A stretch of 64,000 bases of DNA from JBMDXB01 sp048594975 (GTDB taxonomy: Bacteria; Acidobacteriota; Vicinamibacteria; Vicinamibacterales; 2-12-FULL-66-21). Where the stretch lies: the NCBI GenBank assembly GCA_048594975.1, contig JBMDXQ010000025.1, positions 62,001 to 126,000 on the forward strand. The letters are read 5' to 3'. The translations under genes were made by a program, and so were the position numbers. Shown here one piece after another: positions 1 to 9,191 of this stretch. The stretch's first letter is position 1; the number at the start of each line of letters is the position of its first letter. Under the pieces are notes generated by a model that saw only the letters and a list, made by a program, of their open reading frames with translations, searched no databases and was not told where the DNA came from.

Positions 1-1583
1 GCCAGGTCGAGCGAACTGGTCCCGAGGGTCGACCGGCGGATGGCGACCGCCTGCTCCAGCCTCCGCTGCGCATCGTCGAGCCGGCCCAGGTGAAACGACA
101 TCTGGCCGATGACGTCGAGCAGCCGCGCGTGCACGATCGGCTGGTCGGACAGCTCATCGGCGCGGCGCGCGCCCCGCTCCAGCAAGTCGAGCGCGGAAAG
201 CTGCGCCGGCGACGGCGACTCGGGATCGCCGGCCTGGAACAGCTCCAGCAGGAAAGCGGTGACGCCGTTCGATTGAGCGAGCGCCTGCTCGGCGCGATCC
301 CGCTCGCGCGCGGCGCGGCGTCCCTGGACGACCGCGGCGCTCAACCCGGTGACGAGCGCGACGAGGACGACGACGGCGGCCGTCGCTTCGACCCGATGGC
401 GTATCAGGAACTTCTCGATGCGGTAGCGCCGCCCGCCGCGGTGCGCGAGCACGGGCAGGCCGCCGAGGTACCGCTCGATGTCCTGGCGCAGCATGTCCGC
501 CGAGGCGTACCGGCGGCCCGGTTCCTTGCGCATGGCCATGAGGACGATGCCGTCCAGGTCGCCGTCGAGCAGCCGCGACAGCCGATCCGCCGAGATACCA
601 CGCAGCCGCGCGGCCGCATCGGGCACGTAGGACGGGTCCACCCTCGTCGCGCGCCGGCTCGGGGGCTCGGGATCCCGCTCGCAGACCGCCGTCACGACTT
701 CCACCGGCGATCCGGTCGTGAGGGTGTACGGCCGGCAGCCGCAGAGCAGCTCGTAGAGCAGCACGCCAAGCGAATAGATGTCGCTCGCCGTGGTCAGCGT
801 CTCGCCGCGCACCTGTTCCGGGCTCGCGTACTCCGGCGTCATCATGCGCGTCTCGACCCGCGTCAGCGGCGCCGCCGCGGCGGCGAGCGTCGGGTTGATC
901 AGCTTGGCGATGCCGAAATCGAGGAGATGCACGCGCCCGTCGGTCGTGACGAGGATGTTGCTCGGCTTGAGATCGCGGTGGATGATCAGGTTCTGGTGCG
1001 CGTGCTGCACGGCAGCGCAGACGTCGGTGAACAGGCGCAATCGCGCCGCGACGTCCAGGCGGTGCTCGTCGCAGTAGCGGGTGATCGGCGGGCCGTCGAC
1101 GTACTCCATCACGAGGTAGGGCCGGCCGTCCTCGGTGACGCCGCCGTCGAGCAGCCGCGCGATGTTCGGGTGGACGAGGCCGGCCAGGATCTGTCGTTCG
1201 GCCAGGAACCGCTGGTGGAGCGGATCGTCCGCGTCGCTCGTGCCGATCAACTTGATGGCGACGCGGTGCTGGAATTCCCCGTCCGCACGGTCCGCCAGGT
1301 ACACGACGCCGGCGCCGCCGCGGCCGATCTCGCTGACGATGCGGTAGGCGCCGATGCGTGCCGGGACGGGGTCCTCCAGGAGCTGGACGACCGGCGTGAA
1401 GTGCGGCGCGAGCGCGTCGATGACGCCGGGCTTCGCGTCGGCGTCGAGCAGCGCGCGGGCCTGCGCGGCGAGCTCGGGATCGACGCGCGCCTTCTCGCGC
1501 AGCAGCACCTCACGCGCTTCACCTTCGAGACTGCGCGCGGCGGCGAACAGATCCTGCAGGTCCCCCCAGCGATCGGCGTTCAT
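1..1583 (-). CDS. Serine/threonine protein kinase with TPR-type sensor region (C-terminus beyond the window)
   Basis: Transmembrane Ser/Thr kinase that should phosphorylate protein targets in response to an extracytoplasmic or TPR-sensed signal. Translating the minus strand from the ATG at 1583 gives a Hanks-type kinase: glycine loop IGRGGAGVVY near residue 87, the VAIK lysine near 111, the catalytic loop IHRDLKPSNIL, then DFGIAK and an APE-like SPEQV motif. A single hydrophobic helix lies at about residues 398-420, followed by helical repeat sequence of the TPR kind that continues past base 1, so the 3' end is missing. Its ATG overlaps the stop of the upstream ECF sigma gene (ATGA), so the two are translationally coupled. 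Sigma/kinase pairs of this layout are common in Acidobacteriota. The kinase family is certain; its substrate is unknown. Confidence 0.93.
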   Translation of the reverse strand, partial: MNADRWGDLQDLFAAARSLEGEAREVLLREKARVDPELAAQARALLDADAKPGVIDALAPHFTPVVQLLEDPVPARIGAYRIVSEIGRGGAGVVYLADRADGEFQHRVAIKLIGTSDADDPLHQRFLAERQILAGLVHPNIARLLDGGVTEDGRPYLVMEYVDGPPITRYCDEHRLDVAARLRLFTDVCAAVQHAHQNLIIHRDLKPSNILVTTDGRVHLLDFGIAKLINPTLAAAAAPLTRVETRMMTPEYASPEQVRGETLTTASDIYSLGVLLYELLCGCRPYTLTTGSPVEVVTAVCERDPEPPSRRATRVDPSYVPDAAARLRGISADRLSRLLDGDLDGIVLMAMRKEPGRRYASADMLRQDIERYLGGLPVLAHRGGRRYRIEKFLIRHRVEATAAVVVLVALVTGLSAAVVQGRRAARERDRAEQALAQSNGVTAFLLELFQAGDPESPSPAQLSALDLLERGARRADELSDQPIVHARLLDVIGQMSFHLGRLDDAQRRLEQAVAIRRSTLGTSSLDL

Positions 1584-2191
1584 GGGTCGCGGGCCGGCGG
1601 ACTGCCGCCGGCGGACTGGCGCGTCTTCAATTCGTTGTGCAGCCACGCCCGCGCGAACGTCCAGTCACGACTGACCGTCGCCGCGGAGGTGTGCAGCGCC
1701 TCGGCGGTCTCATCGAGGCTCAGGCCGCCGAAGAAACGGCACTCCACGACCTGCGCCTGACGCGGGTCGAGGCGTTCCAGGCGGCTGAGCGCTTCGCTCA
1801 GGGCGATGAGCGCGTCGAGCGGCTGCTCCGCAGCGACCTCGGCCTCGTCAATCGACAGGACCTTCACTCCCCCGCCGCGCTTGGCCGCGCCGCGGCGCAC
1901 CGCGTGATCGACGAGGACGTTGCGCATGGCGCGTGAGGCGATGGCGAAGAAGTGGGCGCGGCTGCGCCAGTCCACGCGCTCGACCGGCAGCAGCTTCATG
2001 AAGGCTTCGTGCACGAGCTCGGTTGCGGCGAGGGTGTGTCCCGGACGCTCGCGGCGGAGGCGGCTGCGGGCAATGCGGCGCAGCTGGTCGTAGACCTGCG
2101 GCAGCAGCCGCTCGAGCGCGCCCCGGTCTCCCGCGGCATGCGCTAATAGGAGCGCGGTGATCTCGGTCTTCGTACGGCTCGTGTTGGTCAT
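1580..2191 (-). CDS. ECF-like RNA polymerase sigma factor (SigZ/TIGR02999 type)
   Basis: Alternative sigma factor of 203 residues, predicted to redirect RNA polymerase to a small regulon, probably under control of the kinase encoded just downstream. Region 2 is recognisable in YDQLRRIARSRLRRE and ELVHEAFMKLL, and region 4 in RLDPRQAQVVECRFFGGLS followed by a helix-turn-helix (ETAEALHTSAATVSRDW). The start was placed at the ATG at 2191 because homologous sequence begins with the MTNTSRTK segment; the open frame runs further upstream but there it is low-complexity and proline/arginine-rich. The stop overlaps the kinase ATG by four bases, so the pair is an operon. No anti-sigma factor is visible, which fits kinase-controlled ECF groups. 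Confidence 0.92.
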   Translation of the reverse strand: MTNTSRTKTEITALLLAHAAGDRGALERLLPQVYDQLRRIARSRLRRERPGHTLAATELVHEAFMKLLPVERVDWRSRAHFFAIASRAMRNVLVDHAVRRGAAKRGGGVKVLSIDEAEVAAEQPLDALIALSEALSRLERLDPRQAQVVECRFFGGLSLDETAEALHTSAATVSRDWTFARAWLHNELKTRQSAGGSPPARDP

Positions 2192-2410
2192 GGCCAAGGA
2201 GATGTACCGGCAGTCCCGGTGCCCGGCCGCCGGCGAAGCGTCTCCGCGACATCGAGGAGACGGTAGTCTAGCGCGCCTGCTGGCTGGCGCATCCGCCATG
2301 GTCTGCCTGACCGTGCCGCCGCTCGTCACCCGGTCGGCGGCGCAGGGGCGAAGATCCGCGGAACGAGCGGTCCTGCACGCGTTCGGGGCCATCCGAGACC
2401 CTCACGGGGA

Positions 2411-3133
2411 CTACTTCCAGGTGATCTCCATTCCGAAGAAGTGCAGGAACACCTGCCGGCTCGGCCGGTTCTTCGGATTCTGCTGAGGGCTGCGGATGTA
2501 GAAGTCGATCTGCTGCGTCGCCGGGTTCGTCTCGCCGGCGGGCAGCTTCTTGTCCGCCATCGGGTAGTGGACGCGCAGCGTCTTCCGATCGCGCAATCCC
2601 TGCGTGACCATGAAGTGCATCTCGTAGTCGCGATAGAGCGGCGTGCCGTTCAGCGTCGCGTGGCCGTATCCCCAGCCGGCCAGGAACCCCAGCGTCTTCG
2701 GCCAGTTGTCGTCGCCACATCCCGAGTCGGTGCCGTGTTCGTGGACGTACGCCACGATGCCGCCGTCCTGACACGGGCTGAACTCGTGCCACCGGTCCAT
2801 GGCGAGCACGAGGCCGCCTTCCGGGATCGCGAGCCGTGCCTCGAACCTACCCGTGTTCTGAATCTCGTCGACGTCGATCTCCGCCGTGCCGGTCACGGGC
2901 CGCACGTTTCGGGCCTCGTTGTCGAGATGGTCCCACCCCTCGGGGTCGTTCAGCTCTCCCACCATGTAGATGCGATTCGCCGAGATGACGAAGTGCCCGT
3001 CGTAGAGGTCGTGCTGCTCTGGGGCGAAGATGTGCACCGCGGCACCCGGTTGCTGGCGGGGGTTCACGACCTTCTGCGCGGCGAACGCCGCGCTCGACAG
3101 AATTAACGCGCCGATCAGGACCTGGATGCGCAT
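2411..3133 (-). CDS. Exported protein of unknown function
   Basis: A 240-residue protein with a clear N-terminal signal peptide (MRIQVLIGALILSSAAFA, cleavage after the AFA box), so it is probably periplasmic or secreted. The mature part is rich in aromatic and acidic residues, has single cysteines in SPCQDGG and DSGCGDD that could form a disulfide, and ends in an F-x-x-F-F-G-M-E-I-x-W-K segment. No enzyme motif was recognised. It is monocistronic in appearance: the sigma/kinase operon lies downstream on the same strand after about 220 bases. Codon use matches the neighbouring genes. The function is unknown. Confidence 0.8.
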   Translation of the reverse strand: MRIQVLIGALILSSAAFAAQKVVNPRQQPGAAVHIFAPEQHDLYDGHFVISANRIYMVGELNDPEGWDHLDNEARNVRPVTGTAEIDVDEIQNTGRFEARLAIPEGGLVLAMDRWHEFSPCQDGGIVAYVHEHGTDSGCGDDNWPKTLGFLAGWGYGHATLNGTPLYRDYEMHFMVTQGLRDRKTLRVHYPMADKKLPAGETNPATQQIDFYIRSPQQNPKNRPSRQVFLHFFGMEITWK

Positions 3134-3380
3134 CGAACCTACAGAATCGCAAAAACGGTGGCGGTTCGTCCACCTCCGGCGAGCAGAGGTGCACGGAGGT
3201 GGGGCCTGTTGGCCGCGGCACTGGCCGCGCTCGAGGAGGCGTGATGAGAGCTCGCGGCCCCGTTACGCGATCGGTTCCGGCGCGTCGATCAGCGGGCGCG
3301 AGCAGACGGCGTCGGATGCGAGGCCCCGCCGTGAGTGCAGCCTCAGGGTCACATTCCTGGGCTGCGTCTCCCTCAGTGCG

Positions 3381-3551
3381 TCATGTCGACGCGCGGGCCT
3401 CGGCGCACCACTCCGCAGAGGCGAGCACGGTCAGCGGCGCGACGAGCATCCACTGCACGATCGTGAACGCCGTCTCGATGAGCAGGTAGTCCGGCACGGA
3501 TGCCATCACGTTCTTGGCGGCGACCGCCAGGGTGGTGAAGCTCCAGGAGAG
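3381..3551 (-). pseudogene. C-terminal remnant of a membrane protein
   Basis: Immediately after the stop codon of the methyltransferase gene, the minus strand reads about 56 more sense codons in the same frame before a TGA at 3381. The peptide is hydrophobic and gene-like (for example FTTLAVAAKNVMASVPDY and a helix around IVQWMLVAPLTVLA) but has no start codon. It looks like the 3' end of a lost membrane-protein gene. The parent family was not recognised. The remaining bases from 3134 to 3380 show nothing I can support. Confidence 0.4.
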
Positions 3552-4055
3552 TCAGTAGATGAAGGGAACCAGCCTCTTCACACGTTTCTGATAGTCGGGG
3601 TACCCGGGGAACCGCTCGGCGAGCCATCGTTCTTCACGCCGGGACTTCAGGTCCAACAGCACGAACAAGGCGCACACGTACCCCAGGGTGAGCCAACCCC
3701 GGACCCACAACGCCCATCCGAGCGCGAGAGCAAGACCGCCGCCGTACATCGGATGGCGGACGATCGCGTACGGGCCGGTCCGCGCCAGCGTCGCTCCTTC
3801 CTTAGGATAGGGCAGTGGTGTCAGCCCGGATCCCAGCCGAATAACGCCGGCGACGAGCAAGGCGCCACCGCCGAGCATCAGCAGCAGACCTGCCCAGCGC
3901 GAGGCGGGAGGGAATGGGAGGGCGGGAAGACCCCGGACGGTCCGCGGTCCAAGGAAGACGAGCGCCATCAGGACGAGCTGTGCGGTCACGAGCCACTCGC
4001 CGCGCGATCCGGTCCACCACCGCGCGCGACTCGCGGCAGGCGGAATCGATGGCAT
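3552..4055 (-). CDS. Isoprenylcysteine carboxyl methyltransferase-like membrane protein (ICMT/PEMT family)
   Basis: A 167-residue integral membrane protein with about four hydrophobic segments. The family signature is the C-terminal cytosolic block RTGPYAIVRHPMYGGGL, followed by helices and the RREERWLAERFPGYPDYQ segment that binds S-adenosylmethionine in this superfamily. Bacterial members methylate small or lipid substrates that are mostly unknown. The ATG at 4055 was chosen because upstream codons in the same frame are low-complexity and rich in serine and proline. Its stop is followed directly by the in-frame remnant described at 3381-3551. The enzyme family is well supported; the substrate is not. 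Confidence 0.85.
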   Translation of the reverse strand: MPSIPPAASRARWWTGSRGEWLVTAQLVLMALVFLGPRTVRGLPALPFPPASRWAGLLLMLGGGALLVAGVIRLGSGLTPLPYPKEGATLARTGPYAIVRHPMYGGGLALALGWALWVRGWLTLGYVCALFVLLDLKSRREERWLAERFPGYPDYQKRVKRLVPFIY

Positions 4056-4298
4056 CGACGTCGATGTTACCCCGTCGGCGCTCCCGGACGCGAACGGCGC
4101 GGGCGGCGACGCCCCCGACTGCCGACACGCGCTCGATGAACCGCCGCTGGTGAGCGGAGATGATCTCTGGAGCACCGGGACTCGGGAACGGTAAATAGGA
4201 CCAAACAAGACGACACAGGGTGGGCGGCGGATGAGCGAGCGCGACGAATCGTCCGGCGGTGCATGCTGCAGCTGCGGGGACCAGGCCGGACGCCTCGC

Positions 4299-5853
4299 TC
4301 ACGGGCCCCAGGTGAACACGCGTCCGGGATGCCGGGTCTTGACCGCGTACAGCGTGCGGTGCGTGAGAATGAAGAGCGTGCGACGATCGAGTCCGCCGAA
4401 GAAGAGACCGGTTGGACGCTCGGGTACGTGGATCTCGCCGACCGGTTCGCCTGCCTGGTCGTAGACGAACAGCTGTCCGTTCGCGATGTAGACGTTGCCG
4501 GCTGCGTCGACCGCCACGCTCTCGCCCCCGCGCTCCGCGAAGGGCTGCAGGCTGCTGAGCGTCCCGTCTTTCTCGACCGTCGCACTGTAGGTCCGGTTCT
4601 CCGCGCCGCTGATCACGTAGATCCGTTGGCCGGGTAGAGCCGCCAGGAAGCTGTAGGCGTCGAGACCGTGCGACCAGCGCCAGCCGGTCTCGTCCATCCC
4701 GGGATACGAGCCGTCGGGCCCCTGGCGAAAGACTCGCCAGGCGGGCAGAAACAGGCTCCCATCGGGAGTCACATACTGCTTCGCGGTGGCGGTGGTCACG
4801 TCACGCGCGAACATCTGCGCCAGCGTGGTGTACTCGTACGTCGTCGGATCGAGCTGGTCGGCGAACTCTCCGTCTACCCAGACCGTGACCGGCAGGACCG
4901 CCGCCGCCCCGGGCCGCGGGGCGCTTGCCTGGGGCTGAATCACCGTGAGCTCGTCGTGCGGCGCTCCGGGACGGGACGCGTAGACCGTGCCGTCGGGCCC
5001 GGCGGAGGAAAGCACCATCAGGCTGCCGGACCGGTCGACGGCGAGGTTCACGGGATCCAGCGGCGCGTCGCGTACGACGTTCAGGCCGTCGGCACGGGAC
5101 CAGGAATAGATGCGCTGCTGATGGCGATCACACGTTGCTGAACGTACCGCCGCCGCCGCGCGTCACCCAGAGGCTCGGGTACTGTGCGCCCCAGCGCCCG
5201 GACGCATAGGGCGCGTTCCCGCGCCCGCCCGGGTAGAGCGCCGACCGCACGTTCGGCGGCAGGAACGTGCCCGCGAAGCCGTGGAACTGCACGTCGTCCA
5301 TCAGCGAGCGTTCTCCCGCCATCCACAGGACCGCCGTCGCGCGGGGATTGACGCCGCCGGTGAAGACGCCGAGCCCGCTCACGATGTTCGTGCCGCCCTG
5401 CGGCGTCTCCAGCAGCGGTTTGGGCGCGCCGACACCCTGGTAGCCGGGCGTGGAGTCCGGGAGCGCGAGCTGCGTCATGCCCGGATGCAGCGCAATCAGC
5501 ACCGTGTCCGGCTTGAGCGAAATCGTGTCGCGGACGACGTAGAAACCGCTCGGGAAGTACAGCACGCGGTGAGCGTCGATGGCCTTGCGGATCGCCTGCG
5601 TGTCATCGGTCTGGCCGTCACCCTTGACCCCCAGCGTGTGGACACTGACCCAAGTTTCCGAGGGTGGCAGGGGGCGTATGGCGCGCGGCAGCGGCGCGGG
5701 CAGCGCGTTCAGGCGTTCGGCGTCGTAACGCGTGTCGAGACGGCCGGTCATTCCAAAGCCGGCACGACCAGACCATGCGTGAAGCTGTTGACTTTTCTGG
5801 CTTCCAGAACGGCTGAGAACGGCTGGACCTGAAATCCGGCCGACGGCATTCAA
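4299..5853 (-). pseudogene. Pectate-lyase-superfamily (GH28-related) protein with C-terminal beta-propeller, internally deleted
   Basis: Two halves of one protein lie head to tail on the minus strand in different frames. The upstream half (about 5765 to 5128) carries the Pectate_lyase_3 start motif WVSVHTLGVKGDGQTDDTQA and a right-handed beta-helix up to GGGTFSNV. The downstream half (about 5147 to 4299) continues with QRIYSWSRADGLNVV and NLAVDRSGSLMVLSS, a propeller/SMP-30-like region found at the C-terminus of such proteins. In intact relatives a long middle section separates these parts; here they abut with a frame change around 5125-5150. The N-terminus is also missing. Secreted polysaccharide binding or cleavage was the likely ancestral role. 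It is dead as written unless the junction is an assembly error. Confidence 0.7.
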
Positions 5854-6275
5854 GGATCAGATCTGGGCGATCGATCGCCCGGCAGCCGATTCTCCGGAGG
5901 GCGACGCTCGACGACCGGGTGTCGCAGAGCCTCACCAGCCGGCGTTCCAACCTGTTTCTGATCGGCGGCTTCGCCGTCGCGACGCTGCTGCTCGCGATGG
6001 CAGGGGTGTACGGGGTCTGAGTTTCGTCACCAGCCAGCGCACGCGTGAGTTCGGCGTTCGCATCGCACTGGGCTATCGTGCGGCTGGTGCTCGGCAACGG
6101 GCTGCTGCTCGCGGGCCTCGGCGGGGTCGTCGGGATTCTGGTGGCGCTGCCGTCGATCGTTCGAGGCCCGTGCGAACGGCTTATGGAGCGGCGTCGACGG
6201 ATCGACGTCGAAGATCTGGACGATCAGATCGCGGATACCGACGCCGCTCTCTTTTGTGAACGACCTTTCCCGTGA
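5845..6275 (+). pseudogene. Remnant of a MacB/FtsX-type orphan permease (ADOP)
   Basis: The plus strand encodes pieces of the C-terminal third of a large FtsX-domain permease in more than one frame. A degenerate DQIWAIDRPAADSP stretch is followed by VSQSLTSRRSNLFLIGGFAV and LLLAMAGVYGV, then a TGA, then FVTSQRTREFGVRIALG and VRLVLGNGLLLAGLGG. The middle of this order matches the final FtsX domain of the intact relative at 53984-56494. Frameshifts and an in-frame stop show it is dead. Its 5' end is cut at the point where the pectate-lyase-like pseudogene begins on the other strand, so a single rearrangement may have truncated both. Confidence 0.7.
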
Positions 6276-6383
6276 TCTCAGCCGCGCACGGCGGCGCTTC
6301 CGTGTTGGCGTACACCTCACACCGGCCGCCGATTGAGTGTGCGGCGCCACCCTCGATCGCCTGCGACTCTCGCGGGACGCGAG

Positions 6384-6740
6384 TTACGGCACGCGGATAC
6401 GCTCCGTGCGCGTCGCCCCGACGACCTCGATGCCGGCCTTGCCCAGGATGCCGTCGAGCGGAATCGTCTCCGTATACTTCCGGACCTGCGGCAGGCAAAT
6501 CGGTCCGGGCAGGCAGCCCACGACTTCGATTTCCCAGTAGTCGGGTCGCTGGATGTAGACGAGCGGAACCAGCTCGACGCGCATGTTGGCGCACGGCACC
6601 GTGCCGGACACGATCAGGAAGAAGGTGTTCGGGACGAAGCCCGGCCTCACTTCCGCCGTCTCGAAATCCACCAGTCGACAGGATTTCGGAGGCTTGGCTG
6701 TGCGCAGGGTGGTCAGCGTTGCTTCATCGATGAGTTCCAT
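6384..6740 (-). CDS. Small conserved-looking cytosolic protein, unknown function
   Basis: A 118-residue protein with no signal peptide or membrane segment. The start at 6740 follows a good ribosome binding site (GGGAGGG, five to six bases upstream). The sequence has beta-strand character, with GTVPCANMRVELVPLVY and DYWEIEVVGCLPGPICLP, two or three cysteines, and a C-terminal GILGKAGIEVVGA segment. No family was recognised. It is the only apparently intact gene among the decayed fragments between 4.3 and 7.6 kb, which argues that it is under selection. Confidence 0.65.
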   Translation of the reverse strand: MELIDEATLTTLRTAKPPKSCRLVDFETAEVRPGFVPNTFFLIVSGTVPCANMRVELVPLVYIQRPDYWEIEVVGCLPGPICLPQVRKYTETIPLDGILGKAGIEVVGATRTERIRVP

Positions 6741-7401
6741 GGTAGCCCTCCCATTTCGACTGGAGACGCCTGGATGGAGCGGGGCCATCGGCGATGTTCT
6801 CCTTCTGTAGCGAGCCAGCGTTGTCCGGCTTCGCCCGCTTCGTCCGAGCCGGGACCCGTCTCATCCTCCTGATCTGCTCCGCGCATGAAGATCCCCTCGT
6901 TTGCTCGCTCCCGCCTGCCCCGCAGGACGGACGGTTCGCCACTCCGCGCCCGTCAGACGGCGCGCGTTTTGTTCCACCTATTCGCCGCACGGCATCGGGG
7001 CCGAATTGGCGGAGTCGGCGAATGCTGTCGTATACGGCAAATCTGGCGACGTTCCCCTCCTGCTCGAATGAGCGTTCCGTGATGACAGCATTAGAAACGT
7101 CTGACCGCCGACCGTCCGTACCAGCTGGACTGGCCGAGCTCGACAGCCAGAGCCGGTTCAGGTAGCGGTAGGAAGTCGAGTTCAGCGAAGACGGGAATCG
7201 GCAAACGGTTTCATGGGAATGGCGGCCCGTGGGCGACGAATGGCTGCCACGTTGCGACCGCGTCAACGAGCGTTTCGGTAAGGTCCGCCAGAGAACCCCG
7301 CGATGCGGCGGGCTGCGTAGACCCCCGGGCGAGGCCGCCGGCCGTCGCTAACACGAAACCCACCGAGTCCCGACACGCCAGGAACCTGCCGGTGGAACAA
7401 T
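6741..7401. other. No supported gene
   Basis: This stretch has open frames on both strands but none with protein-like composition, a credible ribosome binding site and recognisable motifs. A 57-codon frame starting with an ATG at about 6893 on the minus strand could be a leader to the 118-residue gene but has no other support. It is probably non-coding or decayed sequence. Confidence 0.5.
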
Positions 7402-7610
7402 TCAGTGAGTACGACTCACCCCACAGCCGAACACGTTGGCGGTGGTCGCCGCCCAGCGATCGGCGGCTTGGAACGTGACGGTGATCGAGTCGCGGCCGCG
7501 TCGGAGTTCCGACGGGAGGGCGTAGGTCTCCAGCCGCACCACACCAGGCGCCTCGCCGTCGAGCTCGGGCGTGGCCAGCTTCGTCCCGTCCACGAGGATG
7601 GAGAAGGCGC
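7402..7610 (-). pseudogene. C-terminal fragment of a GH127-type beta-L-arabinofuranosidase
   Basis: The last roughly 65 codons before the TGA at 7402 read RAFSILVDGTKLATPELDG, then ETYALPSELRRGRDSITVTF and a final ANVFGCGV. This pattern (ILVDG, LDxxxPG, LP-x-EL-x-RG, V-x-F-x-A, VFG) is the C-terminal domain seen in GH127-like proteins. Upstream the frame loses protein character, so only a 3' stub is left. It lies next to an intact esterase/GH43 operon for the same kind of plant polysaccharide, which suggests that the locus was once larger. Confidence 0.55.
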
Positions 7611-7871
7611 GGCCCGTGTCGCGTGCTGCCGCGGACCCGGGATACCGTCGAATTCTACTCAGGCGATCTCGCGCAGTTCGGGAATGGGCGTCTGCGGCCT
7701 GCGTTCCGTTACCATCTGGTTTGGCGGAGGCAGTGTAGTGTCCGCCGAATTCGTTACGAGGTGCCAGGACCTGGGTGCGAGTCACGGAACGCCACCTGAC
7801 ACGCCATGCAGCCGACCGTCGTGCGCCGTCTGGAAAGAGGTGAAGGCCAGGGCGCGTTGGCGTTGCACGGC

Positions 7872-7885
7872 TGAAAACGCTTACA
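7872..7885 (+). promoter_or_regulatory. LacI-family-like operator upstream of the esterase/GH43 operon
   Basis: The sequence TGAAAACGCTTACA is an imperfect palindrome around a central CG and fits the general TGNAANCG-NTTNCA form bound by LacI/GalR-family sugar repressors. It lies 94 bases upstream of the first operon gene. No LacI-type gene is present in the window, so the assignment rests on the site alone. Confidence 0.45.
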
Positions 7886-7978
7886 CTCTAGGAATTCCGG
7901 AGGGTCTCGAGGGCGCGCCGAGCCGGGTTTTCTGCCCGGTGCGCGCCCGGGACGCGGGACTCGCCATGAGGAGTGGAG

Positions 7979-9175
7979 ATGAAGCGACTTGTCATCGCGA
8001 TGGCGCTTCTTGCGTGTCCGGCAACACTCGCATCGGCGCAAGAGCCGGCTGACTTCCGGCCGGCGTCCACCAACGTCTGGGATGCGCAGTATCCCCGGGT
8101 CGACAGCAAGGGACGGGTCGAGGTCCGGCTGAAGGCCCCCGAGGCCACGAAGGTCCGGCTGAACTTCTGGAGCGGACCGAAGATCGACATGGCCAAGCAG
8201 CCGGATGGCGTGTGGAGCGTCATCACCGAGCCGCTCGTGCCCGGCCTGCACTACTACACGCTGATCGTGGACGGCGTGGAGATGGCCGACCTCGGCAGCC
8301 GCGCGTCCTTCGGCGGCGGCAAATATGCGAGCGCCGTCGAGGTGCCGGAGCCCGGCTCGACCTACTACTCGATCCAGGACGTGCCGCACGGCCAGGTGCG
8401 CGAGGTCTGGTACTTCTCGAAGGTGACGGGCACGTGGCGCCACGCGCTGGTCTACACGCCGCCGGGGTACGACGACAAGACGAAAGAGCGGTATCCGGTG
8501 TTGTACCTGCAGCACGGCGGCGGCGAGGACGAGACCGGATGGGTGCGTCAGGGACACGCGAATGTCATCCTCGACAACCTGATCGCCGGCGGAAAAGCGA
8601 AGCCGATGCTCGTGGTGATGGCGTACGGCTACGCCCGCCGCGCGGGCCAGCCGCCGCCCGACCTCGCCGGGAAAGGGTTCGGATCGCCGGAGTTCCGGAA
8701 AGCGATGCAGGGCATGATGGGGGCCTTCGAGGCCGACGTGACGGAGGCGTTGATCCCGTTCGTCGACCGGACGTTCCGCACCATCGCCGACCGCGATCAC
8801 CGCGCGATGGCCGGTCTGTCGATGGGCGGGATGCAGACGTTCCACATCACCCTGAACCACCTCGATCTCTTCTCCCACATCGGCGGGTTCAGCGGCGCGG
8901 CCGGGGCATTGACGCTGGGCCGTGACCTCGACCCGAAGACCGACTACAACGGCGTGCTCGCCGATCCTGCGGCGTTCGCGAAGAAGGTGAAGGTACTCTG
9001 GCTCGGCGTCGGCACGGCGGAACCCGAGGGCATGCGCGCAGGCATCAGGAAGCTGCACGCGTCGCTGGAGGCCGCCGGCATCGCGCACGTCTACCAGGAG
9101 TCTCCCGGCACGGATCACGAGTGGCAGACCTGGCGGCGCAACCTCCACGACTTCGCGCCGAGGCTTTTCCGTTAG
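7979..9175 (+). CDS. Secreted CE1-like esterase (enterochelin-esterase/acetylxylan-esterase type)
   Basis: A 398-residue alpha/beta hydrolase with a signal peptide (MKRLVIAMALLACPATLASA) and an N-terminal Ig-like E-set domain (about residues 35-125), then the esterase domain. Catalytic features are visible: nucleophile Ser281 in AGLSMGGMQ and a histidine in GTDHEWQTW near the C-terminus. The YPVLYLQHGGGEDETGW block is typical of family CE1-like feruloyl or acetyl xylan esterases. The ATG at 7979 has GAGGAG six bases upstream; a GTG at 7973 in the same frame is less likely because it sits on that site. It is first in an operon with a carboxylesterase and a GH43 enzyme, so removal of hemicellulose side-chain esters is the best guess. 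Confidence 0.9.
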   Translation: MKRLVIAMALLACPATLASAQEPADFRPASTNVWDAQYPRVDSKGRVEVRLKAPEATKVRLNFWSGPKIDMAKQPDGVWSVITEPLVPGLHYYTLIVDGVEMADLGSRASFGGGKYASAVEVPEPGSTYYSIQDVPHGQVREVWYFSKVTGTWRHALVYTPPGYDDKTKERYPVLYLQHGGGEDETGWVRQGHANVILDNLIAGGKAKPMLVVMAYGYARRAGQPPPDLAGKGFGSPEFRKAMQGMMGAFEADVTEALIPFVDRTFRTIADRDHRAMAGLSMGGMQTFHITLNHLDLFSHIGGFSGAAGALTLGRDLDPKTDYNGVLADPAAFAKKVKVLWLGVGTAEPEGMRAGIRKLHASLEAAGIAHVYQESPGTDHEWQTWRRNLHDFAPRLFR

Positions 9176-9191
9176 GCGACGGGGCACTCCC

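Noticed and set aside
90..1760. Long plus-strand open frame at the window start
   Set aside because: The minus strand carries unmistakable kinase motifs across the same bases; the plus frame has none.
3552..3554. Stop codon read as interrupting one longer methyltransferase
   Set aside because: The methyltransferase already ends in its usual C-terminal motif, so the in-frame sequence beyond it is more likely an unrelated remnant.
6794..7165. 123-codon plus-strand frame
   Set aside because: No ribosome binding site, no motif and atypical composition; its context is decayed DNA.
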